From NCBI RefSeq assembly GCF_030019515.1, contig NZ_JASEEQ010000002.1, positions 310,001 through 374,000 on the forward strand: 64,000 nucleotides of DNA. The letters run 5' to 3'. The number at the start of each line of letters is the position of its first letter. Position 1 is the stretch's first letter. This document shows positions 52,053-62,538 of this stretch, piece after piece. A model generated the notes under the pieces. The model saw only the letters and a list, made by a program, of their open reading frames with translations. It was not told the origin of the DNA and did no database searches. A program made the position numbers and the translations under genes. Origin of the DNA: Nocardioides sp. GTDB lineage: Bacteria; Actinomycetota; Actinomycetes; Propionibacteriales; Nocardioidaceae.

Positions 52053-52820
52053 ATGTACGCGGAAGAGCGGCAGCAGGCCATGGCCCAGCTCGTGGCCGAG
52101 CACGGCCGCCTGTCGGTCGCGGTCATCGCGGAGCAGTTCGACGTGACCACCGAGACCGTCCGCCGCGACCTCTCGACCCTCGAGCGGATCGGCCTGGTCC
52201 GCCGCGTCCACGGCGGCGCCGTGCCGGCGAGCTCGCTGGCCGTCATCGAGTCCGGCCTCGGCGAGCGCGACCAGGCCAACACCTCCCAGAAGGAGGCGAT
52301 CGCGAAGGCGGCCCTGGACCAGCTGCCTCCCGCGGGCGGCACGGTGCTGCTCGACGCCGGCTCGACGACCAGCCGGTTCGCGATCATGCTGCCGCGCGAC
52401 CACCGGCTCACGGTGATCACCCACGCCGTCCCGGTGGCGGCCCGCCTGGCCGGACTGCCGCAGATCGACCTCTACCTGCTGCCGGGCCGGGTCCGGTCCA
52501 CCACCCAGGCGGCGGTGGGCGCGGACACGGTCACCGCGGTGGGCAGGCTCAAGGTCGACGTGGCCTTCCTGGGCACCAACGGCATCTCCGTCGAGCACGG
52601 GCTCTCCACGCCCGACCACGACGAGGCCGCGGTCAAGCGCGCGATGGTGGCCGCGGCCCGCCGGGTGGTGTGCCTGACCGACTCCAGCAAGGGCGGGACC
52701 GATGCCGCGATCCGGTTCGCCGCCCTCGAGGAGGTCGACGTGCTCGTGACCGACGACGGGCTGCCGGTCGGCGACCGCGCGGCCTTCGAGGTCACCGGGG
52801 TCGAGGTCGTGACCGCGTGA
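52053..52820 (+). CDS. DeoR-family transcriptional regulator of the fructose operon
   Basis: A 255-aa regulator. The N-terminal DeoR HTH (MYAEERQQAMAQLVAEHGRLS... TTETVRRDLSTLERIGLVRRVHGGAV, residues 1-58) is followed by a phosphosugar-sensing DeoR C-terminal domain with LLDAGSTT and VAFLGTNGIS. By context it probably represses fru genes and is relieved by fructose-1-phosphate. The ATG has a GGAG site. Its TGA overlaps the GTG of the kinase gene. Confidence 0.92.
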   Translation: MYAEERQQAMAQLVAEHGRLSVAVIAEQFDVTTETVRRDLSTLERIGLVRRVHGGAVPASSLAVIESGLGERDQANTSQKEAIAKAALDQLPPAGGTVLLDAGSTTSRFAIMLPRDHRLTVITHAVPVAARLAGLPQIDLYLLPGRVRSTTQAAVGADTVTAVGRLKVDVAFLGTNGISVEHGLSTPDHDEAAVKRAMVAAARRVVCLTDSSKGGTDAAIRFAALEEVDVLVTDDGLPVGDRAAFEVTGVEVVTA

Positions 52821-53773
52821 TCCTCACCCTGACCGCCAACCCGAGCCTGGACCGCACCGTCGTGCTGGCCGGGCGGCTCGAGCGCGGCACGGTGATCCGC
52901 GCCGACTCCATGATCTCCCAGGCCGGCGGCAAGGGCGTCAACATCGCCCGCGCCTGCATCGCCGCCGGGGTGCCCGCGATCGCCGTGCTCCCGGCCGCCA
53001 AGGACGACCCGTTCGTCCTGGAGTTGCTGGCCGCCGGCATCGACTGCCGCCCGGTCCCCCACGACGGGTCGCTGCGGGTCAACATCACGATCACCGAGCC
53101 CGACGGCACCACCACCAAGCTCAACAGCCCCGGGCCCGAGCTCACCGCCGCCGTCCGCGGCGCCCTCGCGGACGGGCTGCGCCACCGCGCCGCCTCGGCC
53201 GACTGGGTGGTGCTGGCCGGCTCGCTCCCGCCCGGCACCCCGCCCGAGTGGTACGCCGAGCTCGTGGTCCTGCTCCGCGGGTGCGGGGCCCGGGTGGCCG
53301 TCGACACGAGCGACGCGCCGCTGCGTGCCCTGGTCGACGGGCTGCCTGCGGCGGCCCCGCACCTGATGAAGCCCAACGGCGAGGAGCTCGCGTCGTTCAC
53401 CGGCGACGACCCCGAGCTCCTGGAGGCCGACCCGTACGCCGCGGCGAAGGCGGCGCGCGCCCTCGTCGAGTCCGGGGTCGAGAGCGTGCTGGCCACGCTC
53501 GGCGCCAACGGCGCCGTACTCGTCACCACCGACGGGGCCTGGCACGCCGCCCCTCCCCCCACCCCCGTCGTCAGCACGGTGGGGGCAGGTGACTCGAGCC
53601 TCTTCGGCTACCTGCTCGGCGACCTCCGGGGCCACGGCCCGGAGGATCGGCTCGCGCTCGCCGTGGCCTACGGCAGCGCCGCCGCAGGACTTCCCGGCAC
53701 GACCATGCCCCATCCCCAGCAGGTCCGCCCCGATCTCGTCTCGGTGCGCGACCTGGACCTCAGCGAAGGGTGA
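52817..53773 (+). CDS. fruK: 1-phosphofructokinase
   Basis: This PfkB-family kinase makes fructose-1,6-bisphosphate from fructose-1-phosphate. The 318 aa have MILTLTANPSLDRTV at the N-terminus and ISQAGGKGVNIARA, and the catalytic STVGAGDSSLFGYL near the C-terminus, in which the usual Asp of GAGD is present. The GTG start is coupled to the regulator by GTGA. It lies 3 nt before fruA. Confidence 0.93.
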   Translation: MILTLTANPSLDRTVVLAGRLERGTVIRADSMISQAGGKGVNIARACIAAGVPAIAVLPAAKDDPFVLELLAAGIDCRPVPHDGSLRVNITITEPDGTTTKLNSPGPELTAAVRGALADGLRHRAASADWVVLAGSLPPGTPPEWYAELVVLLRGCGARVAVDTSDAPLRALVDGLPAAAPHLMKPNGEELASFTGDDPELLEADPYAAAKAARALVESGVESVLATLGANGAVLVTTDGAWHAAPPPTPVVSTVGAGDSSLFGYLLGDLRGHGPEDRLALAVAYGSAAAGLPGTTMPHPQQVRPDLVSVRDLDLSEG

Positions 53774-53776
53774 CCC

Positions 53777-55849
53777 ATGTCCCACCTCATCAGCGCCGAC
53801 CTCGTCCGTCTCGATGCCGACCTCGGCGCCGACAAGCACACCGTGATCCGGGCACTGGCCCGGATCGTCGGTGCCGCCGGCCGCGCCAGCGACGTCGACC
53901 AGCTCGTGGAGGACGCCTTCGCCCGTGAGGCGACGTCCGCCACCGGACTCCCGGGCGGGATCGCGATCCCGCACTGCCGCACCGCCGGGGTCGCGGAGCC
54001 CGTGCTGGCCTTCGCGCGGCTCCAGCCGGCCACGGACTTCGGCGCCAAGGACGGCCCGGCCGACCTGGTGTTCCTGATCGCCGCGCCCGCCGGCGGCGAC
54101 CAGACCCACCTCCAGCTGCTCACCCAGCTCGCCCGCGCCCTGGTGAAGCCCGCCTTCACCGACTCGCTGCGCGCGGCCGAGACTCCGGCAGAGGTGGCCG
54201 AGCTGGTCGCCGACGTGGTCGGCGCCGCCCCGCAGCCGACGGCTGCGGCGACCCCGGCCGCTCCCCCGGCCCCGGTGGCGCAGACCTCGGCCGCGCCGCG
54301 GCGGCTGGTCGCGGTCACCGCGTGCCCGACCGGGATCGCCCACACCTACATGGCCGCCGAGGCACTCGAGGCCGCCGCGGCCCGGGCCGGTGTGGACCTG
54401 CAGGTCGAGACCCAGGGCTCGGCCGGTGCTGCCCCGCTGGACCCCGCGACGATCGCCGCGGCCGACGCCGTCATCTTCGCCGTCGACGTCGGCGTGCGCG
54501 ACCGATACCGGTTCGCCGGCAAGCCGCTGGTGTCCTCGGGGGTCAAGCGCCCCTTCGACCAGGCCGACGCGATGATCGCCGAGGCCCTCCGGTACGCCGA
54601 GGACCCGGACGCCCCGCGGGTCGAGGGCAGCGCGGGCGACGTCGCGCCGACGTCGCGCTCGACCGCCGGCGAGAGCTGGGGCGGTCGGACCCGCCGGGTG
54701 CTGATGACCGGCGTGTCGTACATGATCCCGTTCGTCGCGGCCGGCGGCCTGCTGATCGCCCTGTCGTTCCTGCTCGGCGGCTACGAGATCGTCGGTCCCT
54801 ACGGCGACATCGCCGTGAGCAACACGCTCTTCGACCTGCCGGACCCCGACGCCCTCGGGCTCGAGCACGCGCTCCTCGGCTCCGGGCTCGCGGCCTACGT
54901 CGGCGCGCTGTTCTTCATCATCGGCAAGACCGCCTTCATGCTCTTCCTCCCGGCCCTGGCCGGCTACATCGCGTACGCGATCGCCGACCGGCCGGGCATC
55001 GCGCCCGGCTTCGTGATGGGCGGCCTGGCGGCGAACATCTTCGGCGTGCAGACCTCGGGAGACAGCCCCGTCTCGATCCCCGCGACCGGGTTCCTGGGTG
55101 CGATCATCGGCGGCGTGCTGGCCGGCCTGATCGCGCACTGGGTCGGCGGCCGGCGGGTGCCGGCCTGGATGCGCGGCCTGATGCCGGTGCTGATCATCCC
55201 GTTGGTCACGTCGATCATCGCCGGCCTGCTGATGATCGTCGTGTTCGGCAAGCCGATCGGCTGGCTGATGGACCAGCTCAACGACGGCCTGAGCTCGCTG
55301 AGCGGCAGCAGCGCGATGGTGCTCGGCGCCATCCTCGGCCTGATGATGGCCTTCGACATGGGCGGCCCGCTCAACAAGGTGGCCTACACCTTCGCGGCCA
55401 CCGGGGTCGGCGGCGCGGCGCTCGCGAGCGGCGCCCCGCAGCTGAAGATCATGGCGGCCGTGATGCTCGCCGGGATGGTCCCGCCGTTGGCGTTGGCGCT
55501 CGCGACCGTCGTCCGCCCGGGGCTGTTCAACAAGGCCGAGCGCGAGAACGGCAAGGCGGCCTGGGCCCTCGGCGCGAGCTTCATCACCGAGGGCGCGATC
55601 CCGTTCGCCGCCGCGGATCCGCTCCGCGTCATCCCGGCCATCATGTGCGGCAGTGCCGTCACCGGCGCCGTGTCGATGGCCCTCGACGTCGGGGTGCGCG
55701 CGCCGCACGGCGGGATCTTCGTGCTGTTCGCCGTCAGCAACATCCTGGGCTACCTGATCGCGCTCGTCGCCGGCACCCTCGTCGGCGCCGCGGCGGTCAT
55801 CGGCCTGAAGTCCCTCGGCAAGCCCGACCCCGACCTGGCCATCGGCTGA
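53777..55849 (+). CDS. fruA: fructose-specific PTS permease, fused IIA-IIB-IIC
   Basis: This transporter phosphorylates fructose during uptake. The 690 aa hold an EIIA-Fru domain (phospho-His66 in IAIPHCRT), an Ala/Pro linker (about residues 150-175), an EIIB-Fru domain (Cys183 in ACPTGIAHT), and an EIIC membrane domain (about 330-690) with some nine helices, including MGGLAANIFGVQ and AFDMGGPLNKVAYTF. All three phosphate-transfer sites are intact. The ATG lies 3 nt after fruK. Confidence 0.95.
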   Translation: MSHLISADLVRLDADLGADKHTVIRALARIVGAAGRASDVDQLVEDAFAREATSATGLPGGIAIPHCRTAGVAEPVLAFARLQPATDFGAKDGPADLVFLIAAPAGGDQTHLQLLTQLARALVKPAFTDSLRAAETPAEVAELVADVVGAAPQPTAAATPAAPPAPVAQTSAAPRRLVAVTACPTGIAHTYMAAEALEAAAARAGVDLQVETQGSAGAAPLDPATIAAADAVIFAVDVGVRDRYRFAGKPLVSSGVKRPFDQADAMIAEALRYAEDPDAPRVEGSAGDVAPTSRSTAGESWGGRTRRVLMTGVSYMIPFVAAGGLLIALSFLLGGYEIVGPYGDIAVSNTLFDLPDPDALGLEHALLGSGLAAYVGALFFIIGKTAFMLFLPALAGYIAYAIADRPGIAPGFVMGGLAANIFGVQTSGDSPVSIPATGFLGAIIGGVLAGLIAHWVGGRRVPAWMRGLMPVLIIPLVTSIIAGLLMIVVFGKPIGWLMDQLNDGLSSLSGSSAMVLGAILGLMMAFDMGGPLNKVAYTFAATGVGGAALASGAPQLKIMAAVMLAGMVPPLALALATVVRPGLFNKAERENGKAAWALGASFITEGAIPFAAADPLRVIPAIMCGSAVTGAVSMALDVGVRAPHGGIFVLFAVSNILGYLIALVAGTLVGAAAVIGLKSLGKPDPDLAIG

Positions 55850-55905
55850 CCCGCGCGCACCGCCGTACCGATCCGCCCTCCCCCTCCAGTCAAGGAGAAC
55901 CATCT

Positions 55906-56166
55906 ATGCCCAGCAAGACCGTCGTCGTCGGCTCCTCCGTCGGCCTGCACGCCCGCCCCGCCCAGCTCATCGCCCAGGCTGCCGAGGAGCTCGACAGCGA
56001 GGTGCTGATCGGCGTCCCCGGCGGCGATCCCGTCGACGCGAGCTCCTCGCTGATGATCATGACGCTCGGCGCCGGGCCCGGTGACCAGGTCGAGGTGTCC
56101 AGCGACGACCAGCTCGCCCTCGACACCATCGCCGCGCTGGTCGAGAAGGACCTCGACGCGTCCTAG
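55906..56166 (+). CDS. ptsH: PTS phosphocarrier protein HPr
   Basis: HPr relays phosphate from enzyme I to the sugar-specific EIIA. The 86 aa carry the phospho-acceptor His15 in GLHARPA, and Ser46 and Ser47 at the site of regulatory serine phosphorylation in Firmicutes (no kinase is evident here). AAGGAG precedes the ATG. Its TAG shares CTAG with the stop of the convergent membrane protein gene, a 4-nt tail-to-tail overlap. Confidence 0.95.
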   Translation: MPSKTVVVGSSVGLHARPAQLIAQAAEELDSEVLIGVPGGDPVDASSSLMIMTLGAGPGDQVEVSSDDQLALDTIAALVEKDLDAS

Positions 56167-57152
56167 ACGGGCCCGGGCTGCGGGCGCTCGCGCAGCGTCA
56201 GGTACACCGCGCGCATCCCGACCGCCCGCTCCAGCTCGCGGGTGACCCCGGAGAAGAACTGGGCGCGATAGGTCTCGTCGGTCACCGTGGACACGGTCAG
56301 GTAGAGCCCGGAGAACGCCGACAGGAAGACCGAGACCTGGACCAGGGCGCGGGACTCGTTGAAGTCCTCCCCGGCTCGCCAGGCGTCGATGACCGGACCG
56401 GTCATGATCAGGCTGCCGAAGACCATGAGGAACGCGAAGACGGCCAGCGAGAGCAGCAGCACCTGCACCACCTGGACGACCATCAGCACCAGGATCAGGT
56501 TCCAGCGCTCGAAGCCGGTGACCTCGGCGTGGGCCGCGGGGTCGGCGTCCGGGTCCTCGACCAGCTCGCGGCACGGCTGCTCGAGCGGCGTACCGGCGCA
56601 GGCCCGCAGGAGCAGCGCGTCGTCGACGGCGTCGTCGGCCCGGTCGACCTCCTCGGGAAGGCGCACCAGCAGGAACGCGACCGCGAGCAGCGCGAAGAGC
56701 AGGACCACCAGCCACAGCGAGCCGACGCTGAGGTTGCCGCCGACCTGCCACATCTCGGTGTTGATGAACAGGAACGTGATCGCGAGCAGCAGCAGCGGCA
56801 GCGCCCGGGTCGTCATCGGCAGCAGCCGGCGCAGCCCCCCGAACGTGCGCTTGAGGCCCCAGGCGACGATCTGCCGCGCGTGCAGCGCGGTCAGGGCGTA
56901 CCAGACCGCCGCGGCCAGACCCAGCGACGCCAGCGTCGCCGGGGCCGCGCTGAACTGCCCGGAGACCCACGCGAGGGCGGCCCCGGCGGCTGCGGCGAGG
57001 AGCGCGACGAGCAGCAGCAGCGGCACGGTGCGGCGCAGCCGCAGCGCGCGGCGCACGTCCGCCCGGCGCTCCGGCACGAAGTACGACAGCCCGTGCTGGA
57101 GGAACCACGCGTCCGCGGCCGCGATCGGCTCCGTGGGCGCGGGGGCGGTCAC
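56163..57152 (-). CDS. membrane protein of unknown function, downstream of ribF
   Basis: A 329-aa protein with about six transmembrane helices (about residues 40-60, 68-85, 105-125, 132-155, 215-240 and 250-275) and a hydrophilic acidic loop between the fourth and fifth (DRADDAVDDALLLRACAG). No enzymatic motif is seen. The GTG start overlaps the ribF stop (GTGA), so it is expressed with the translation-gene operon. Its end overlaps ptsH tail to tail. I do not recognise the family. Confidence 0.75.
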   Translation of the reverse strand: MTAPAPTEPIAAADAWFLQHGLSYFVPERRADVRRALRLRRTVPLLLLVALLAAAAGAALAWVSGQFSAAPATLASLGLAAAVWYALTALHARQIVAWGLKRTFGGLRRLLPMTTRALPLLLLAITFLFINTEMWQVGGNLSVGSLWLVVLLFALLAVAFLLVRLPEEVDRADDAVDDALLLRACAGTPLEQPCRELVEDPDADPAAHAEVTGFERWNLILVLMVVQVVQVLLLSLAVFAFLMVFGSLIMTGPVIDAWRAGEDFNESRALVQVSVFLSAFSGLYLTVSTVTDETYRAQFFSGVTRELERAVGMRAVYLTLRERPQPGPV

Positions 57153-58105
57153 GCCAGCAGCTCTCGGGCGCGGTCGACGTCGTCGGTCATCTGGGCCACC
57201 AGCTTCTCGACCGACTCGAAGGCGACCATGCCGCGCAGCCGGTCGACGAAGCTGACCTCGACCTCGACGCCGTACAGGTCCAGGTCGGTGCGGTCGAGGG
57301 CGTACGCCTCCACGCGCCGGTCCCGGACGCCGTCGAAGGTCGGGTTGGTGCCGACGCTGATCGCGGCCGGGTAGGTCTCGCCGGTGTCGAGCCGGCGCAG
57401 CCGGCCGGCGTAGATGCCGTCGGGCGGCACCGCCGTGAGCGGGTCGGCCGGCACGTTGGCGGTCGGGAAGCCGAGGTCGCGGCCGCGCTGGTCGCCGCGG
57501 ACGACCACCCCGCGCACGGCGTACGGCCGGCCGAGCGCCTCGGCCGCGCCCGCGACGTCGCCGGCGGCCAGGCTCATCCGGACGTACGTCGAGGACCACA
57601 CCTGCGGTCCGCCGTCCAGGGGGATGCCCTCGGCGGTGAAGCCGTACCGCTGGCCGGTCTCCCGCAGCGTGGCGACGTCACCGGCGGCGCGGTGCCCGAA
57701 CCGGAAGTTCGCCCCGACCACGACCGCCACCGCGTGCAGCCCGTCGACCAGCACCCGCTGGACGAACTCCTCGGGAGTCCAGGAGGCGACGTCGCGGTCG
57801 AACGGCAGGGCCAGCACCGCCTCGGCTCCGGCGTCGGCCAGCAGCTCGGCGCGCACCGCCAGTGAGGTCAGCGTCGTGGGCGCGTGCTCGGGTCGCAGCA
57901 CCGCCATCGGGTGCGGCTCGAAGGTGACCGCAACCACGGTCAACGACCGGTCCGCCGCGGTCTCGCGCGCCCGGTTGACGACGTGCCGGTGCCCCAGGTG
58001 GACGCCGTCGAAGTTGCCGATGACCACCACGGTCGGTCCGAGGCCGGAGGGAACCTCCTCCAGGGAGCGCCAGATCTGCACCGGGGAAGCGTATCGAGCA
58101 CTCAC
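57149..58105 (-). CDS. ribF: bifunctional riboflavin kinase / FAD synthetase
   Basis: RibF makes FMN and then FAD. The 318 aa have an N-terminal FAD synthetase nucleotidyltransferase domain (VVVIGNFDGVHLGHRHVV at about residues 25-42; VGANFRFGHRAAGD; STYVRMSLAAGDV) and a C-terminal riboflavin kinase domain (GVVVRGDQRGRDLGFPTANVP). It is coupled to truB by GTGA overlap. Confidence 0.95.
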   Translation of the reverse strand: MSARYASPVQIWRSLEEVPSGLGPTVVVIGNFDGVHLGHRHVVNRARETAADRSLTVVAVTFEPHPMAVLRPEHAPTTLTSLAVRAELLADAGAEAVLALPFDRDVASWTPEEFVQRVLVDGLHAVAVVVGANFRFGHRAAGDVATLRETGQRYGFTAEGIPLDGGPQVWSSTYVRMSLAAGDVAGAAEALGRPYAVRGVVVRGDQRGRDLGFPTANVPADPLTAVPPDGIYAGRLRRLDTGETYPAAISVGTNPTFDGVRDRRVEAYALDRTDLDLYGVEVEVSFVDRLRGMVAFESVEKLVAQMTDDVDRARELLA

Positions 58106-58983
58106 ACGAACACCGCGACAGCCTTCGCCACGGTGCCGCGCGGCTCGTAGAGCGCGAGGAACTCCCCGTCCGGGGCGAACACCGCGGTCAGCCCCGCGAG
58201 GTCCAGGTCCAGCGGCCGCCCGAACCGGACGTCGGCGGCCTGGGCCCCGTCGAGGTCCCGGCTCGCGAACGCGGCCCGCGCGGCCGCCGCGACCGGCAGG
58301 ACGACGAAGTCCTCGCCGAGCTGCTCGAGGGTGTGGGCGACGTCCAGCCCGTACGGGCCGACGGCGGTGCGCCGCAGCGCCGTCAGGTGCCCGCCCACTT
58401 CCAGCCGGGCCCCGAGGTCGCGCGCGATCGCCCGGACGTAGGTGCCGCTCGAGCAGCGCACCGAGACGTCGAGGTCGACCGCGTCGGGAGCGCGGGGGTC
58501 GCCGGCCGGCCGGATGTCGTGGACGACCAGCTCGTGCACCGTGACCGGCCGGGCCGCCAGCGTGACCTCCTCGCCCTCGCGGACCCGCTGGTAGGCGCGC
58601 TTGCCGTCGACCTTGATCGCCGACACCGCGGTCGGCACCTGGAGCAGGTCGCCGACCTGCTCGGCGGCCGCCGCCCGGACGGTCGCCTCATCAAGCCCAG
58701 TGGCCGGCAGCGTCGCGGTCACCTCGCCCTCGGCGTCGTCGGTGCTCGTGGCGACGCCGAGCCGGATGGTGGCGTCGTACGACTTCTCGGTCAGCATCAG
58801 GTGGCCGAGCAGCCGGGTGGCCCGGTTGATCCCGAGCACCAGGACGCCGGTGGCCATCGGGTCGAGGGTGCCCGCGTGCCCGACCTTGCGGGTGCCCGCC
58901 AGGCGCCGCACCCGCGAGACGACGTCGTGGGAGGTCAGGCCGCCGGGCTTGTCGACGACGACCAGGCCAGCGTCCGGCGTCAC
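58102..58983 (-). CDS. truB: tRNA pseudouridine-55 synthase
   Basis: TruB makes pseudouridine 55 in the T-loop of tRNA. The 293 aa show [18 protein letters not shown] and the catalytic Asp41 in [16 protein letters not shown]-terminal PUA-like segment ends the protein. The GTG start overlaps the rbfA stop. Confidence 0.95.
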   Translation of the reverse strand: MTPDAGLVVVDKPGGLTSHDVVSRVRRLAGTRKVGHAGTLDPMATGVLVLGINRATRLLGHLMLTEKSYDATIRLGVATSTDDAEGEVTATLPATGLDEATVRAAAAEQVGDLLQVPTAVSAIKVDGKRAYQRVREGEEVTLAARPVTVHELVVHDIRPAGDPRAPDAVDLDVSVRCSSGTYVRAIARDLGARLEVGGHLTALRRTAVGPYGLDVAHTLEQLGEDFVVLPVAAAARAAFASRDLDGAQAADVRFGRPLDLDLAGLTAVFAPDGEFLALYEPRGTVAKAVAVFV

Positions 58984-59465
58984 TCGCCCTCGTCGTCCTC
59001 GTCGGGCTCGTCGGGGCCGGTGGACTCCTCGGACTCGGCGTCGCGGGGCTTCTTGTACGGGTCCTCGCCGCCGGCGTACGCCGTGCCGCGCTGAGCGGCC
59101 ACGGCCTCGTCCAGGGCGCGGGCCCGGGCCAGCACCTCGTCGAGGTGCCGCGCGCTCTCGGGGAGCGCGTCGGCCACGAACGTCAGCGAGGGCGCGTGCC
59201 GCATCCCGAGCTGCTTGGCGACCTCCGAGCGGAGCAGACCCTTGGCCGACTCGAGCGCCGCCGCCGTGGCCGCCAGCGCCGCCTCGTCGTCGCCGGTCGC
59301 GTCCAGGACCGTGTAGAAGATGGTCGCCTGCTGCGAGTCCCCGGTGACCCGGACGTCGGTCACGGTCACGAACCCGAGTCGCGGGTCCTTGACGCGCCGT
59401 TCCAGCATCTCCGCGACGATCACCTGGATCCGGTCGGCGATCTTGCGGATGCGTGGGTTGCTCAT
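58980..59465 (-). CDS. rbfA: 30S ribosome-binding factor A
   Basis: RbfA is a cold-shock ribosome maturation factor for 16S rRNA. The 161 aa begin with [37 protein letters not shown], the family signature. They end in an acidic Glu/Asp-rich tail ([17 protein letters not shown]) common in actinobacterial RbfA. The repeat hairpin between rbfA and infB lies just upstream. Confidence 0.95.
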   Translation of the reverse strand: MSNPRIRKIADRIQVIVAEMLERRVKDPRLGFVTVTDVRVTGDSQQATIFYTVLDATGDDEAALAATAAALESAKGLLRSEVAKQLGMRHAPSLTFVADALPESARHLDEVLARARALDEAVAAQRGTAYAGGEDPYKKPRDAESEESTGPDEPDEDDEGE

Positions 59466-59482
59466 GTTCCTACCCTCTCAAA

Positions 59483-59571
59483 CGCCGAGTCGGCGCGACT
59501 TGCCCGCCAGAACGGTCCGAGTCGGCGCAACTTGCCGTCATGGCTGACGGCAAGTCGCGCCGACTCGGCAG
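59483..59571. repeat. second site of the 32-bp-period palindromic repeat, with a 24-bp hairpin
   Basis: Two direct copies of CCGAGTCGGCGC start at 59485 and 59517, exactly 32 nt apart. An inverted copy follows. From 59517 to 59568 a 24-bp stem with one mismatch closes over TGGC (CCGAGTCGGCGCAACTTGCC on one arm). The core is the same as in the array after qcrB. It lies between infB and rbfA and may process or weaken the transcript. Confidence 0.85.
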
Positions 59572-59574
59572 TGC

Positions 59575-62403
59575 TCAGCTGCGGGGGATCTCCCGCATCT
59601 CGAACGCCTCGACGACGTCGCCTTCCTTGATGTCCTGGAAGTTGCGCAGCACCAGACCACACTCGAAGCCCTCGCGGACCTCGGACGCGTCGTCCTTCTC
59701 GCGCTTGAGCGACGCCAGGTCGAGGTTGTCGGCCACGACGGCGCCGTCGCGGATGACCCGCACCTTGGCGTTGCGTCGGATGACCCCGCTGGTGACCATG
59801 CAGCCCGCGATGTTGCCGACCTTGGACGAGCGGAAGATCGCGCGGATCTCCGCCTGGCCGAGGGTCGACTCCTCGAACTCCGGCTTGAGCATGCCCTTGA
59901 GGGCGGCCTCGATCTCCTCGATCGCCTGGTAGATCACCGTGTAGTAGCGGATCTCCACGCCCTCGCGGTCGGCCAGCTCCGTCGCCTTGCCCTGTGGGCG
60001 GACGTTGAAGCCGATGATGATCGCGTCGGAGGCGGCGGCCAGGTCCACGTTGGTCTCGGTGATCGCACCGACACCGCGGTCGATGACCCGCAGGCTGACC
60101 TCGTCGCCGACGTCGATCTTGGCCAGCGCGTCCTCGAGCGCCTCGACCGAGCCGGACACGTCGCCCTTGAGGATGAGGTTGAGCTCCTGGCTCTCGCCCT
60201 TCTCCATGGAGGCCATGAAGTCCTCGAGGGTACGGCGCACCCGGCGCTTGGCCTGCATGGCCGCCCGCTCGCGGGCCTCGCGCTTCTCCGCGATCTGACG
60301 GGCCATCCGATCGTCCTCGACCACGATGAAGTTCTGCCCGGCGCCGGGGACGGCGGAGAGACCCAGCACCATCGCCGGACGTGACGGGGTGGCCTCGGCC
60401 AGCTCGTTGCCGTACTCGTCGAGCATCGCGCGGACGCGGCCGTGCGCCGGTCCGGCGACGATCGAGTCGCCGACGTGGAGCGTGCCGCGCTGGACCAGGA
60501 TCGTGGCCACCGGGCCGCGACCGCGGTCCAGGTGCGCCTCGATGACCAGGCCCTGCGCGTCCCGGTTCGGGTTGGCGCGCAGGTCGAGCGACGCGTCGGC
60601 GGTCAGTACGACGGCCTCGAGCAGCTTGTCGAGGTTGAGCTCGGACTTGGCCGACACGTCGACGAACATCGTGTCGCCGCCGTACTCCTCGGGCACCAGG
60701 CCGTACTCGGTGAGCTGGCCGCGGACCTTGGTCGGGTCGGCCTCCGGCTTGTCGATCTTGTTGACCGCGACCACGATCGGGACACCGGCCGCCTTGGCGT
60801 GGTTGAGCGCCTCGACGGTCTGCGGCATCACGCCGTCGTCCGCCGCGACCACGAGGATCGCGATGTCCGAGGACTGCGAGCCGCGGGCACGCATGGCGGT
60901 GAACGCCTCGTGACCCGGGGTGTCGATGAACGTGATCCGGCGCTCGTCGCCGTCGACGTCGGTGCCCACCTGGTAGGCACCGATGTGCTGGGTGATGCCA
61001 CCGGCCTCGCCCGAGGCGACGTTCGCGTGCCGCAGGGCGTCGAGGAGCTTGGTCTTGCCGTGGTCGACGTGACCCATCACGGTCACGACCGGCGGACGGG
61101 CCTCGAAGTGCTGCTCGTCCTCCTCGTCGTCGGCGAACTCGAGGTCGAAGGACTCCAGCAGCTCACGGTCCTCGTCCTCGGGGGACACGACCTCGACCAC
61201 GTAGTTGAGCTCCTCGCCCAGCAGCTCGAGGGTCGCGTCGTTGACGGACTCGGTGGCCGTGACCATCTCTCCGAGGCTGAACAGCATCTGCACGAGCTGC
61301 GCCGCATCGACGTTGATCCGCTCGGCGAAGTCGGTCAGGGAGGCGCCACGCGGCAGCCGGACGGTCTCGCCGTTGCCCTTGCGGACGCGGATGCCACCGA
61401 TCGTCGGGGCCTCCATGGCCTCGAACTCCTGGCGACGCGCCCGCTTGGACTTGCGGCCACGACGCGACGGGCCGCCGGGGCGACCGAACGCACCCTGCGT
61501 CTGGCCACGCTGGCCGGGACGGCCGCCACCAGGACGGCCACCGCCGCTCGGGCCGAACCCGCCGCCACCAGGGCGGCCGGGGGCACCGGTGCCGACGCCG
61601 CCGCGACCCGGAGCGCCGCCGCGAGCCGGGGCACCGCCGCGGCCGGGAGCGCCGGGACGACCCGGACCTCGGCCACCGGCGCCCGCGCCGAACGCGGACG
61701 GGGACTTCGGCATCATCGCCGGGTTGGGACGCGGCATGCCCGGGCGACCGGGGGCGCCGCCTTCGCGGGCGGCCGGCGGGCGGGGGGGACGGTTGTCACC
61801 GGCACCGGCACCGGCACCGGCACCGGGGGCTCCCGGGGCGCCGGGGGCGGGCCGGCGGCCCATGCCCTGGCTGGACGCGAACGGGTTGTTGCCCGGACGC
61901 GGCGTTCCGGGACGGCCGACCGGCCGCGGCGCGGGGGTCGGTGCCTTGGGCGCAGCTGCGGCGGGCGCCTCGGCGGCCGGAGCCTCGGGCGCCGGCGGCT
62001 CGGGCTCGTCGGCCTTCGGGGCCGCCTTCGGGCCGGGCTTGGGGGCCGCCCTCTTCGCGGTGGCCGGAGCCTCCTCGGCGGGGGCGGCGGGGGCGGCGGG
62101 CGCCTCGGCTGTGGCGGCGGCGGGGGCCTCGGCGGCGGGGGCCTCGGCAGCGGGTGCCTCGGCGGCGGGCGCGGGCGCGGCCTTCTTGGCCGGCGCGGCA
62201 GGCTTGTCCGCCTTCTCCTCCGTCGGCTTCATCTTGGCGGTGAGCTCGGCGCCGTAGGCGTCCTCGAACTTCTTGACGGCAGGCAGCTCGATGCTCGAGG
62301 AGGCGGTCTTGGCGAACTCGCCGATCGCGCCAAGCTTCTCCAGTGCTTCCTTGCTGGGGATGCCGTACTTCTTTGCGAGCTCTGAAACTCGGGTCTTAGC
62401 CAC
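59575..62403 (-). CDS. infB: translation initiation factor IF-2
   Basis: IF-2 brings fMet-tRNA to the 30S subunit. The 942 aa begin with an IF2_N domain ([21 protein letters not shown]). A long Ala/Pro/Gly low-complexity region follows (about residues 60-320; AEAPA repeats, then Arg/Gly-rich stretches). After it come a second IF2_N domain, the G domain with GHVDHGKT at residues 444-451, and domains II-IV. The length is typical for actinobacteria. The DNA for residues 195-202 contains five CACCGG hexamers. Confidence 0.97.
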   Translation of the reverse strand: MAKTRVSELAKKYGIPSKEALEKLGAIGEFAKTASSSIELPAVKKFEDAYGAELTAKMKPTEEKADKPAAPAKKAAPAPAAEAPAAEAPAAEAPAAATAEAPAAPAAPAEEAPATAKRAAPKPGPKAAPKADEPEPPAPEAPAAEAPAAAAPKAPTPAPRPVGRPGTPRPGNNPFASSQGMGRRPAPGAPGAPGAGAGAGAGDNRPPRPPAAREGGAPGRPGMPRPNPAMMPKSPSAFGAGAGGRGPGRPGAPGRGGAPARGGAPGRGGVGTGAPGRPGGGGFGPSGGGRPGGGRPGQRGQTQGAFGRPGGPSRRGRKSKRARRQEFEAMEAPTIGGIRVRKGNGETVRLPRGASLTDFAERINVDAAQLVQMLFSLGEMVTATESVNDATLELLGEELNYVVEVVSPEDEDRELLESFDLEFADDEEDEQHFEARPPVVTVMGHVDHGKTKLLDALRHANVASGEAGGITQHIGAYQVGTDVDGDERRITFIDTPGHEAFTAMRARGSQSSDIAILVVAADDGVMPQTVEALNHAKAAGVPIVVAVNKIDKPEADPTKVRGQLTEYGLVPEEYGGDTMFVDVSAKSELNLDKLLEAVVLTADASLDLRANPNRDAQGLVIEAHLDRGRGPVATILVQRGTLHVGDSIVAGPAHGRVRAMLDEYGNELAEATPSRPAMVLGLSAVPGAGQNFIVVEDDRMARQIAEKREARERAAMQAKRRVRRTLEDFMASMEKGESQELNLILKGDVSGSVEALEDALAKIDVGDEVSLRVIDRGVGAITETNVDLAAASDAIIIGFNVRPQGKATELADREGVEIRYYTVIYQAIEEIEAALKGMLKPEFEESTLGQAEIRAIFRSSKVGNIAGCMVTSGVIRRNAKVRVIRDGAVVADNLDLASLKREKDDASEVREGFECGLVLRNFQDIKEGDVVEAFEMREIPRS

Positions 62404-62538
62404 GCTTCTCCTTCTGGCCGCAAGACCCGGGTCCAGTTCGATGCTGGGGGTGCTCTGCGACCGTTAGTGGTTGTGCAAACTCATCGCGAAGTACTCATCG
62501 AGTGCTCATGAGCTGCTGCTCCAGTCTCTGTCGGTCGA

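Noticed and set aside
52472..55903. 1143-codon open frame on the minus strand across fruK and fruA
   Set aside because: Translation is Gly-, Arg- and Asp-biased with no fold signal; the plus strand carries intact PTS motifs.
61797..61836. CACCGG hexamer repeat in infB as a phase-variation switch
   Set aside because: The unit is 6 nt, so length changes keep the frame; it simply encodes Gly-Ala repeats in a low-complexity region.
60442..62385. Plus-strand open frame antisense to infB
   Set aside because: It mirrors the low-complexity Ala/Pro region of IF-2; no independent coding evidence.
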